From positions 1 to 32,093 of IMG/VR virus record IMGVR_UViG_3300037010_000735: a stretch of 32,093 nt of DNA; one strand, written 5' to 3'. The translations under genes were made by a program, and so were the position numbers. The DNA is from a virus. The notes beneath the pieces were generated by a model. The model was not told the origin of the DNA. It worked only from the letters and a program-made list of their open reading frames with translations, and ran no database searches. Every line of letters starts with the position of its first letter. Within the stretch, counting starts at the first letter, position 1. This document shows positions 1-8,890 of this stretch, piece by piece.

Positions 1-2
1 AG

Positions 3-83
3 CTGTTCCAGCTGACTCTTGAAGGTAATCTTATTGACGACCTATCCCCGCTAGCGGGGATACCGCATCTTACTGTGTCTTGA
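3..83 (+). CDS. Leucine-rich repeat protein, C-terminal end only (partial)
   Basis: The window opens inside a reading frame that ends at TGA 81-83. Its last 26 residues contain one internalin-type leucine-rich repeat, with a GN-x-I-x-D-L-SPLAG core, in the same style as the complete LRR gene that follows. The DNA encoding PLAG is the palindrome CCCCGCTAGCGGGG (47-60), also found repeatedly in the next gene. This is therefore the tail of a neighbouring paralogue and shows that LRR genes are tandemly duplicated here. Start, full length and function lie outside the window. LRR solenoids normally bind proteins; nothing here says which. Confidence 0.8.
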   Translation: MFQLTLEGNLIDDLSPLAGIPHLTVS

Positions 84-110
84 ATAAATGAATATCAACT
101 CTATAACAAC

Positions 111-144
111 TACTTCAGTCTCTATACTTATAGAGACTGAAGTA
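111..144. terminator. Loopless hairpin after the upstream LRR gene
   Basis: A perfect 16-bp inverted repeat: TACTTCAGTCTCTATA at 111-126 pairs with 129-144 across a 2-nt loop (CT). It lies 28 nt after the stop codon at 83 and before the promoter-like block of the next gene. No T-run follows on either strand, so it is not a standard intrinsic terminator. It belongs to the window-wide family of 3'-end palindromes and probably marks or protects an mRNA 3' end; that role is inference. Confidence 0.6.
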
Positions 145-195
145 AAAGATAGTATACGACTAAACCAGCCGATTCTTGTATATTTATATTTTTTT

Positions 196-217
196 AATTA
201 CATAGTCTATAGGTATA
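196..217 (+). promoter_or_regulatory. Candidate phage promoter upstream of the LRR gene
   Basis: ATTACATA at 197-204 is followed by TATAGGTAT at 208-216, about 20 nt before the ATG and preceded by a T-run. Nearly the same arrangement occurs at 6093-6114 and, in variant form, at 6840-6868, 20891-20918 (minus) and 28558-28586 (minus). Recurrence at the same distance upstream of separate units supports a promoter. It does not resemble a spaced sigma-70 -35/-10 pair. Recognition by a phage RNA polymerase is inference. Confidence 0.55.
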
Positions 218-235
218 AATTCAAAAGGAGTTAAA

Positions 236-1015
236 ATGGAAGACTTAACAGAAGAACAACAATACACTGTAAAGTGTGTTGAACACTACACCGGTAAATC
301 ATTCAGTGATAGTCAAGATATCACTGAATTAGACTTAACCGACAGTGCCATCGAAGACACATCCCCGCTTGCGGGGATGTCTAAGCTGAAGATACTACGT
401 CTTAGTTATAACGAAATCGAAGATCTAAACCCGCTTGCGGGGATGACGAAACTCACTGAGCTGTACCTTGGTAGTAACGTTATCGAAGATATAACCCCGC
501 TAGCGGGGTTAATCCAGATGAAAAAGCTATATTTTAGATATAATGAAATCAGAGATTTAACCCCGCTAGCGGGGTTGACTAAACTCACTTGGTTGGATAT
601 CGGTCACACTTTCATCAGAAATCTATCCCCACTAGCTGGGTTAACCCAATTGAGAACGCTACATCTCGATTACAACACCATTGAGAGTCTATCCCCGTTA
701 GCGGGGATGACTAAACTTACTTGGTTATGTCTTGATAGTAACCGTATCGAAGATTTAACTCACATAGCTGGGTTGACCCAGCTAAAGAATCTAGGTCTTG
801 TTCATAATAGAATAACAGACCTGTTCCCACTAGTGGGGCTAACACAGCTCATTGAACTGGAGCTAGGACGTAACAAAATCGTAAATATATCCCCGCTAGC
901 GGGGATGACCCAGTTGGAAAAGCTTAGTTTATATAGTAATGAAATCGAAGATCTAACCCCGTTAGCAGGGATGAGACAACTAACTGAGCTGATAACTGAT
1001 AAAGATCTGCTGTGA
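236..1015 (+). CDS. Internalin-type leucine-rich repeat protein
   Basis: 259 residues, of which roughly 29-255 form about ten 22-residue leucine-rich repeats with the core PLAG-[ML]-T-x-L-x-x-L-x-L-x-x-N-x-I-x-D. No signal peptide, transmembrane segment or wall-anchor motif is visible, so the protein should be cytoplasmic. The start has a good ribosome binding site (AAAGGAG, then TTAAA before ATG 236). Family knowledge says such solenoids bind partner proteins; the partner is unknown. It follows a truncated paralogue at the window edge and precedes an ATPase gene by 24 nt, so the two are probably co-transcribed from the promoter-like block at 196-217. At the DNA level each PLAG codon set is a near-perfect GC-rich palindrome in an AT-rich genome. 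A role in host interaction or counter-defence is possible but unsupported by sequence. Confidence 0.9.
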   Translation: MEDLTEEQQYTVKCVEHYTGKSFSDSQDITELDLTDSAIEDTSPLAGMSKLKILRLSYNEIEDLNPLAGMTKLTELYLGSNVIEDITPLAGLIQMKKLYFRYNEIRDLTPLAGLTKLTWLDIGHTFIRNLSPLAGLTQLRTLHLDYNTIESLSPLAGMTKLTWLCLDSNRIEDLTHIAGLTQLKNLGLVHNRITDLFPLVGLTQLIELELGRNKIVNISPLAGMTQLEKLSLYSNEIEDLTPLAGMRQLTELITDKDLL

Positions 1016-1039
1016 GTAATAAAACAAAAAGGGGCTTAA

Positions 1040-1762
1040 ATGGAAAACAAAGCTAATAAGCTAGGGCAATTCGTCCTATCTGATGTCGAAGGACTCGGAA
1101 ACGAGCCTGTTAAGGTGGATTTCACTGACGGCGAAAATCCGCTACCAGTTGTTTTTGTGGTTGGACCTAATGGTGTTGGTAAAACAACACTGTTGGATGC
1201 TATTAACGATATGGTTATACGTATGGGTATACCAACGCTCTATCCTACTAAGATAGATAGTCTTGATGAGAATAAGGTTTTTACGACCGCGCTCAAGTCA
1301 TACATAGATAAAATAGTTTATGACGAAAGAGTCGAAGTTTCCGTAGCATATAATAGGGTAAACGACGAATTTGGAAGTTACTTTAGCATAGTTCAGGATG
1401 GACTGGTTTTTACACGCCTATGCGATCTCAAAGGGCTTGTATTCGATACCAAACATGGTTATAAAGAGTTCGCAGATCTCTCGTCCGGTGTTAAACGATA
1501 CCTTATCAATATAGTTTATATGATGTTGATCGGTTTTAAAAACGGTATCGTTTTGTTAGATAACCCAGACTGCAGTATACACATAGTTGTTCAGAAAAAG
1601 ATGCATGACCTGTATGTAAAATATGCCGTAGAGAACAACTGTCAAATCATAATCGCTACACATTCGCCGTTCATCATTGATAGTAACTGGAATTATGTAC
1701 GAAATATGGAGTTAGATGCAGCCGGTAATATTCTAGATCTAGTTGCGGAAGATAACATATGA
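1040..1762 (+). CDS. Small ABC/AAA-type ATPase (AAA_21/OLD-like)
   Basis: 240 residues with the core of a soluble ABC-class ATPase. Walker A is GPNGVGKTT at 42-50, an ABC-signature-like LSSG lies at 147-150, Walker B reads LLDNPD at 172-177, and the H-loop is ATHSP at 206-210. Relatives (AAA_21, OLD, RecF-like proteins) normally have DEP at Walker B, with the Glu catalytic; here it is Asn (DNP), so hydrolysis may be weak or switch-like. There is no membrane domain and no long SMC coiled coil, so this is not a transporter. It is preceded by AGGGG and sits 24 nt after the LRR gene in the same orientation, suggesting a two-gene unit. Its stop codon lies inside the stem of a strong terminator. 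Function is unknown; small ATPases of this type occur in phage accessory and defence modules, but no nuclease or effector domain is visible. Confidence 0.8.
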   Translation: MENKANKLGQFVLSDVEGLGNEPVKVDFTDGENPLPVVFVVGPNGVGKTTLLDAINDMVIRMGIPTLYPTKIDSLDENKVFTTALKSYIDKIVYDERVEVSVAYNRVNDEFGSYFSIVQDGLVFTRLCDLKGLVFDTKHGYKEFADLSSGVKRYLINIVYMMLIGFKNGIVLLDNPDCSIHIVVQKKMHDLYVKYAVENNCQIIIATHSPFIIDSNWNYVRNMELDAAGNILDLVAEDNI

Positions 1763-1792
1763 GCCGTTGCTCATATGTTATCTTTTTTTTTT
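1749..1792 (+). terminator. Intrinsic terminator after the ATPase gene
   Basis: A 15-16-bp perfect stem (AGATAACATATGAGC at 1750-1764 pairing with 1769-1783) with loop CGTT is followed by a run of ten T residues. The stop codon of the ATPase gene lies within the left arm. On the minus strand the same hairpin follows the end of the DNA polymerase gene, but without a U-tract. Confidence 0.88.
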
Positions 1793-4007
1793 AATATCCA
1801 GACTCGCACAGCAGTCTATCATTATTTTTAACATAACCAATAGCTTCAAGTATCATATATAAAGCTTTACAGTTTTTTTCAACGACGCTTCTGATATCTA
1901 CTATTGTCAGTATATCCTCAATCATTCTTTCAACAACATTAGCCATCGGTACGTACAATGTTTTTACAGGATTCCGGTTAGACTTTCTCATATACTCCTC
2001 GAATCTAATAGCCAAGGCTCTATCACTTAGATTATTTAGAAAATCGTTAAAATCATTTCTATTCTCTATAGTTAGCGGAACAACATAAACCGTGTATGGC
2101 GGTTCCCCTGTCGAGCCATATTTGACAGAAAAAATACTATCCCATAAAACGTGTTCACGATATTTTGATTCAGTCCCACCCTGTTTGTATGCTTTTTCTG
2201 GTTGCAGTTGATTACGTTCGTAGTAGATAGTGCCACCAGCTCGGATATCATCCATTATAGTTCTTTCGTAATTAGCTACCCATCTGAGTTTACTCTCTAT
2301 ATCTATCAGATCACCCTGCATTATTGTTCTGTTTATTTCTGTTATAAAATTGTGGGCAGATTTAACAATGTTCTGTTCTGTTTTTGAGGATAGTATATGG
2401 ACCCCTTTGATCTCTGGTTTAGAATCTATTAGTACAATATCTTCACGAACAGCTGGTTGAGCGAAATAATGTCCAGCTACATTGGACGCAGTAAAAACAG
2501 GCCAACCAAACTCATTCTTCATAGCTAAAATACCTCTTTTTTCCTTAGGTACACCTATAATGGACGAATATATAATTATGTGGTGATCTGAGACTAACTT
2601 ATTAAGAGTCATAACAGTTGCCGAAATACCCATAGCTTCAGAGTTAAAAATCAATTTTCCAAAATACCACTTAACCCAATCATCATATGAACCACAGGTA
2701 CTATCTGTGTTCGATATAACTATGGATTCTCTGTACATATCTTTTATATATGCTATAGATGGTGGCGAGATTTTAGTCATAAAGAAAGCTTTGAACAAAT
2801 CCGAGTATACTTCGAGTTGTTTTATGATATTTTCCATAGTCGCCCCTATAGTGATACCCATAGGCTTAGTGGAGTTCTCCCGTATATTGTCATCGTCATC
2901 GTAATCTATAAACGAACCACGTATCTCATCCATACATATGTAGTGAGTTAAACTTCTTATTGTAGTGTTTGTATCACTCATTAGCTCATAGCAGTCTGAC
3001 GTCGTGTGTGTTTTTTTTTCTGATATATTTGTAAGCATATCACACACAAAGTCTTTATTCAATACACGCATATGGTAGAAATCATTCGTGTAATAAATGC
3101 TAGCTCTATCTATATCGGACATTGAATTTAAATAGTTAGCAAAACCATTATAAGCTGTATCGTTAACATCGTCTAACCAATAATTATCCGTAGATTTATG
3201 TAGAGAGGTTAATATATCTTCTGTGGATGGGTAGCATAATTTAAATTTTTCCATAGCCTTAGACACCAGCGTCTTATCGGTATGTGTTATTACTGCTGTA
3301 AAATAGCTGTAGACTTTGTCTATAGTATCGAACATTTTATTACCCATAACAAATGATTCCGTTACGGCATTACTAGTCGATGTAAGAACCCTCGTGGTAC
3401 TTGTGAGGGAACTATGTCCAGATGGCATATAAAGATTAGTAGACTCCGAAACTAGTGCGCCAGATACCGAGTTATTAGCGGTCTTCATGTTATTAGAAAG
3501 ACCTAAATAATACGAAGCTTTCTCGTACTCCCCTTTTTGAGTGTAATTAAAGAAGTTTTTTTTATAACCACTGCGTTCAATAGAACATTTCTCGTTGAAA
3601 ATAGATATAACGCTACGTAGGTTATTTGGATTTGTATAGACTGTTAGTGACGGAACAACAAGCGCGTCAGATTTATGGATCCTGTCGAAGTAAGACTGTA
3701 TAGGAGTTTTTTCCTTAATACGATCACCATTAGATTTATACATACTATTTGTGACCGTAACTTTATTAAGGTCCTCTTCTTTTGTTTTTTCTAATACAAA
3801 ATCATACGCCTCTTTCGCAGATATATTATATCTAACCATTAGTGCTTTTGTTAGTTGTTTCCTAGACTCTGTCAAAAAATTACCGTTTCTTGTATATAAA
3901 GCTTCATTTATATTAAACATCTTAACCTCATCCGTATATAATTCATAGATTAATGTTCGTATAATATAATGTTGACTTATTTGATCTGAATCTAATAACA
4001 TATCCAT
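1791..4007 (-). CDS. Divergent family-B DNA polymerase, polymerase-domain part
   Basis: 738 residues. Two family-B hallmarks are visible: motif B, K175-x3-N-S180-x-S-G183 (canonical K-x3-NS-x-YG, here Tyr to Ser), and motif C, SNTDS at 432-436 (canonical YGDTDS; D435 would be the conserved metal ligand, the first Asp is Asn). A basic segment, KEKRGILAMK at 488-497, is where KKRY-type thumb residues are expected. Motif A is not convincing; D114 with P119-S120 is a weak candidate. No 3'-5' exonuclease motifs are seen in the roughly 100 residues before this, so proofreading may be encoded elsewhere. It would replicate the phage genome. The gene is divergent from DNA ligase; the ATG has no clear Shine-Dalgarno, because the 22-nt gap holds the ligase's site on the other strand. 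Polymerase assignment is fairly confident; the exact subfamily (phiKZ-like) is inference. Confidence 0.72.
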   Translation of the reverse strand: MDMLLDSDQISQHYIIRTLIYELYTDEVKMFNINEALYTRNGNFLTESRKQLTKALMVRYNISAKEAYDFVLEKTKEEDLNKVTVTNSMYKSNGDRIKEKTPIQSYFDRIHKSDALVVPSLTVYTNPNNLRSVISIFNEKCSIERSGYKKNFFNYTQKGEYEKASYYLGLSNNMKTANNSVSGALVSESTNLYMPSGHSSLTSTTRVLTSTSNAVTESFVMGNKMFDTIDKVYSYFTAVITHTDKTLVSKAMEKFKLCYPSTEDILTSLHKSTDNYWLDDVNDTAYNGFANYLNSMSDIDRASIYYTNDFYHMRVLNKDFVCDMLTNISEKKTHTTSDCYELMSDTNTTIRSLTHYICMDEIRGSFIDYDDDDNIRENSTKPMGITIGATMENIIKQLEVYSDLFKAFFMTKISPPSIAYIKDMYRESIVISNTDSTCGSYDDWVKWYFGKLIFNSEAMGISATVMTLNKLVSDHHIIIYSSIIGVPKEKRGILAMKNEFGWPVFTASNVAGHYFAQPAVREDIVLIDSKPEIKGVHILSSKTEQNIVKSAHNFITEINRTIMQGDLIDIESKLRWVANYERTIMDDIRAGGTIYYERNQLQPEKAYKQGGTESKYREHVLWDSIFSVKYGSTGEPPYTVYVVPLTIENRNDFNDFLNNLSDRALAIRFEEYMRKSNRNPVKTLYVPMANVVERMIEDILTIVDIRSVVEKNCKALYMILEAIGYVKNNDRLLCESGY

Positions 4008-4026
4008 AAAGAATATAAGGAGTTAA

Positions 4027-6012
<1,986 letters not shown>

Positions 6013-6054
6013 CCTATCGACCTGAAAAATATTTAAGTGCGTGTATACATAGAG

Positions 6055-6091
6055 CATCCACTAGTTTATAACTGGTAGATGTTTTTTTTTT
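6055..6091 (+). terminator. Probable intrinsic terminator after ligA
   Basis: CATCCACTAGTT (6055-6066) and AACTGGTAGATG (6070-6081) form an imperfect 12-bp stem with a 3-nt loop, followed by ten T residues. It lies 43 nt after the ligase stop and directly before the promoter-like block at 6093. A weaker 10-bp hairpin (5989-5998 with 6017-6026) spans the ligase stop codon. The same sequence in degraded form recurs at 6804-6839, before the next paralogue. Confidence 0.6.
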
Positions 6092-6092
6092 C

Positions 6093-6114
6093 AATTACAT
6101 AGTATATAGGTAAT
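6093..6114 (+). promoter_or_regulatory. Candidate phage promoter
   Basis: ATTACATA at 6094-6101 and TATAGGTAA at 6105-6113, 19 nt before the ATG at 6133 and directly after a T-run. This is the closest match in the window to the block upstream of the LRR gene (196-217), with the same spacing between the two boxes. Confidence 0.55.
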
Positions 6115-6132
6115 AAAACCAAAGGAGTCAAA

Positions 6133-6705
6133 ATGGTAGTAGGTTATTTTAACGGCAACATCGGAGCGCACTTCATCGATAATGATGGGCATTTAACACA
6201 TTTCTGTATCGAAGAACATGATGTCGATAACCTGGAAACTCTCTCTGGAGAGGATTTTAAGCTATACCTAAATGAGCTGGTGACCTACTTTAAGCTCAGA
6301 ATGGAGTCCATTAAAGATAGAGTCGAGGGCTATAATATTATAAAAAGACTAAATCTCGAAGGTATCGATGTGAGAGTGTTTGTTACAGAGCCTTTAGAGA
6401 ATGTGCTAAAACGGCATATCGGTAATTTAGCTATAATTAGTATATACGCTAAAGAATTCTTTAAGGAGCTTATAAACTATGCGAATAGTGTAGAATATCC
6501 TTGGTTTATTGTCGACCCAGGACGAGACCCTGGAGAGGGCGAAGATATGTTCGAAAAATATAAGAGGGTTGATGATATTTCATATATCTTCGACCTAGGT
6601 CGAGAAGCTCGAAATGGCGTTTCGATGTTTGAAAAATACACTGAACTGGCTAACAATTTATTGTTACCACTATTTCCTGTAGAGCAATATAGCTATAAAG
6701 GATAA
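6133..6705 (+). CDS. Unknown protein, paralogue A of a tandem pair
   Basis: 190 residues, no family recognised. It is soluble, acidic and probably mixed alpha/beta: it opens GYFNGNIGAHFID, followed by a long helical middle (about 45-125) and a charged C-terminal half containing two similar short segments, EDMFEKYKR and VSMFEKYTE. It clearly resembles the next gene over its whole length; shared blocks include NLETLS, FKLYL, HIGNLA, YAKEF and EYPW. Ribosome binding site AAAGGAG, spacing typical. It has its own promoter-like block and is followed by a perfect 30-nt palindrome, so it is probably expressed on its own. No catalytic motif is evident. Confidence 0.8.
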   Translation: MVVGYFNGNIGAHFIDNDGHLTHFCIEEHDVDNLETLSGEDFKLYLNELVTYFKLRMESIKDRVEGYNIIKRLNLEGIDVRVFVTEPLENVLKRHIGNLAIISIYAKEFFKELINYANSVEYPWFIVDPGRDPGEGEDMFEKYKRVDDISYIFDLGREARNGVSMFEKYTELANNLLLPLFPVEQYSYKG

Positions 6706-6723
6706 CGAGAACAGACCATCACT

Positions 6724-6753
6724 GGTCAGAAGCAGAGTACTCTGCTTCTGACC
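6724..6753. terminator. Perfect 30-nt palindrome after paralogue A
   Basis: GGTCAGAAGCAGAGT at 6724-6738 is followed immediately by its exact reverse complement (6739-6753). It begins 19 nt after the stop codon at 6705. There is no U-tract. It is one of the family of 3'-end palindromes in this window. Confidence 0.65.
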
Positions 6754-6839
6754 GTCACATTTAAATTCTCACGTAGCAACTATATTCTTTTTAAATTTTA
6801 AACATTTATCTAGTTATAAACTGGTAGGTGTTTTTTTTT

Positions 6840-6868
6840 AAATTATATACAATGGATATGTATTTAAA
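6840..6868 (+). promoter_or_regulatory. Candidate promoter, diverged copy
   Basis: ATTATATA at 6842-6849 and GATATGTATTTAA at 6855-6867, preceded by a T-run and by a CTAGTT-ATAAACTGGTAGGTG stretch matching that at 6060-6081. The whole leader appears to have been duplicated together with the downstream gene and then to have drifted. Confidence 0.45.
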
Positions 6869-6882
6869 CACAAGGAGCTAAA

Positions 6883-7443
6883 ATGGAAATAGGTTTTTTT
6901 AATTACAGTATTGGTGCGAGTTTCGTTGACGATCATGAAAATGTTACACATTTCACTATTGACAAACACTATACCGCTAATCTGGAAACTCTCTCTGAAG
7001 AGTATTTTAAACTTTACCTAAGCGGACTAATAGTAAAACTAAGATCGGAAATGCAATTCGTTAAAAATAGAATTGAAGACTATAATAATATGAAAAAAAT
7101 AGGTCTCAATACTATAAATTTAGAACAATTTGCTATAGACCCCTTAGAAGACATGCTAAAACTACATATCGGTAATCTAGCATTACTTAATGTATATGCT
7201 AAAGAATTTCTTAAAGAGGTTCTAGTCTATACAAAAAGATTAGAATATCCATGGACTCCTATCGATAAAAAACAAGTACACGAAGAAAGCGAAAATATAG
7301 ATATTTCGCATATTTTTAGTACAAAAATCGAGGCTGAATTCGGTCTATCAGATTTCATAATATACACGGAACTTGTTAACACTGAGCTATTACCGCGGTT
7401 TCCGTTAGACCAATATAGCTATAATGAAAGAGGATCCGAGTAG
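6883..7443 (+). CDS. Unknown protein, paralogue B of a tandem pair
   Basis: 186 residues, no family recognised. It aligns along its length with the preceding gene, sharing the opening GFFN-x-x-IGA-x-F and the NLETLS, FKLYL, HIGNLA, YAKEF and LEYPW blocks, but lacks the repeated MFEKY segments of paralogue A near the C-terminus. Ribosome binding site CAAGGAG. Leader and terminator context match those of paralogue A, so this is a gene-plus-leader tandem duplication. It is soluble, with no signal peptide or membrane segment. The divergence with retained core suggests both copies are under selection; function unknown. Confidence 0.8.
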   Translation: MEIGFFNYSIGASFVDDHENVTHFTIDKHYTANLETLSEEYFKLYLSGLIVKLRSEMQFVKNRIEDYNNMKKIGLNTINLEQFAIDPLEDMLKLHIGNLALLNVYAKEFLKEVLVYTKRLEYPWTPIDKKQVHEESENIDISHIFSTKIEAEFGLSDFIIYTELVNTELLPRFPLDQYSYNERGSE

Positions 7444-7461
7444 CGTAACAACCAATCACAA

Positions 7462-7495
7462 TCAGTCTGAAGCACGGCACCGTGCTTCAGACTGA
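7462..7495. terminator. Hairpin between convergent units
   Basis: A 16-bp perfect stem (TCAGTCTGAAGCACGG at 7462-7477 with 7480-7495) and a 2-nt loop (CA). It follows paralogue B (stop 7443) and the converging metallopeptidase gene (ends 7520). It has no U-tract on either strand and could serve both directions. Confidence 0.65.
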
Positions 7496-7519
7496 CGTAC
7501 AAGAACGTCTATATAAAGA

Positions 7520-8881
7520 CTATATTTTTTTTAACCTTAGTGGTGTGTCTGATATATCATTTATAAGTTCATCCGTAACTCGACCACCAATAAAGTCTGT
7601 CCCGCCTGTTCTAGTTAACGAATTTTCCAACCTTTCTATTTCTCCACCATACACATCCTGACCAGCTATATACATATCAACAGCCGTAGCAACTAAGTTC
7701 GCGTTATCTTGTAGAGCTTCTCTCTGTTTTTTATTACATCCATAACATTCACGTAGTTGTCTTATAGCCTCATTCCTTATACGTAACAACCTGCGAACTC
7801 CAGTATCATATGTGTCCGTATCCTTAGATGGCAGTAAATGATCGGAGAATAAAAATAAAAACACTCCTATAATACTAGATGCTGTAATCAATAATACGCT
7901 ACCGTTTATAAGTAACACACCGAATATATAGATCCCCCACACCATATTAATCAGTGTACTGAAATCCATACCGACATTTATACCATTATCGCGTAATTCT
8001 ATCTTTTTCAATAGACCAGCTAAAGTTACACCCAAACCAAACCTAACTACAAACCTATCAGCAAGCGATTCATTATCCTTAACGCTATACGGGCTTTTAC
8101 TGCTGTGAGTCATTTTTTCATATGTCGTTTTAGCCAGTTCCACTAGTGTTGTTTCTGGTGATGTATCTGGCGATTTATCACCGAAAGTCCCACTATATAC
8201 CAACAACATTATCCTGTTTATATCTGGTCTATTCTTATTAAGCTCTAATTGTATGTTTTCCATATTAGTCGTTACAGCCTTAACTCGCTTATAGGAATCA
8301 GCTATAGCGTACCAAGCGTGTCCGATCTCGTGTAAATACGCGGCAGCTAATTCAGAGGGTGTCGTTCTGTATGTGTGTAACAGCGATACAAAATCTATCG
8401 TTAAGTTAACTGTTACATCCTCAGGGATGCCCGTAATTTTAACTTCGTCTAAGTCAACAATAACACCTGATGTATTTAATATTTTATCAAGCTTTTTAGA
8501 ATTGCTGTACCAATCTTTCTGGTCTTCGTTTATTAAATCGACTCGTCCCTCACGGAACCGCTCTTTTATCATTTTAAATGCTAACATTACATCAGCATAT
8601 AGGACATGACTATTAATCGGTATTATTGGGTTAATATAAATAGGTCCATGGGTATTGTCGGAAACTAGGTTTATACTAGGCTTTATACCGAACCTAGTAT
8701 ATGTAATCTGAGCAAGTTCTTTTACCCGCACTTCAATATCTGAGTCTGTTAAAAGACTGACGGATTTAACGTACCCTTTATTTTCCACTATGCCGCCTAT
8801 ATCTGTCATAACGCCTATCAAATCATCTACGAACTTGTCGTCTAACTTCGCTTTGATAGTCTCCAGACCTAATTTTAACAT
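7520..8881 (-). CDS. Membrane-anchored zinc metallopeptidase (gluzincin-like)
   Basis: 453 residues. A classical zinc-protease motif, HEIGH (184-188), lies in a helix followed by WYAIAD; a second helix with ESLADRF (E271) is placed as expected for the third zinc ligand of gluzincins. Downstream, about 311-346 is strongly hydrophobic with room for one or two membrane spans, followed by a charged, probably helical C-terminus. The length and architecture do not match a prohead protease, usually a serine enzyme in phiKZ-like phages. It is the last gene of the minus-strand run starting at the capsid region, 9 nt after the RNA polymerase gene, with its own AAGGAG site. It may process virion or host membrane proteins; the substrate is unknown. 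Motif assignment is sound; family (M48-like or other) is not settled. Confidence 0.75.
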   Translation of the reverse strand: MLKLGLETIKAKLDDKFVDDLIGVMTDIGGIVENKGYVKSVSLLTDSDIEVRVKELAQITYTRFGIKPSINLVSDNTHGPIYINPIIPINSHVLYADVMLAFKMIKERFREGRVDLINEDQKDWYSNSKKLDKILNTSGVIVDLDEVKITGIPEDVTVNLTIDFVSLLHTYRTTPSELAAAYLHEIGHAWYAIADSYKRVKAVTTNMENIQLELNKNRPDINRIMLLVYSGTFGDKSPDTSPETTLVELAKTTYEKMTHSSKSPYSVKDNESLADRFVVRFGLGVTLAGLLKKIELRDNGINVGMDFSTLINMVWGIYIFGVLLINGSVLLITASSIIGVFLFLFSDHLLPSKDTDTYDTGVRRLLRIRNEAIRQLRECYGCNKKQREALQDNANLVATAVDMYIAGQDVYGGEIERLENSLTRTGGTDFIGGRVTDELINDISDTPLRLKKI

Positions 8882-8890
8882 ACAGACTCC

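Noticed and set aside
84-235. Possible tRNA or small RNA gene in the gap after the first LRR fragment.
   Set aside because: Only a single hairpin and AT-rich promoter-like sequence are present; no cloverleaf or CCA-like end.
360-975. Regularly spaced near-identical palindromic repeats that could be taken for a CRISPR array.
   Set aside because: The repeats lie in frame inside one continuous gene, encode leucine-rich repeats, and the intervening sequence is also protein-coding and similar between units.
7520-8881. Prohead protease identity for the metallopeptidase.
   Set aside because: Prohead proteases of phiKZ-like and T4-like phages are serine enzymes without membrane spans; this protein has a zinc motif and a hydrophobic region.
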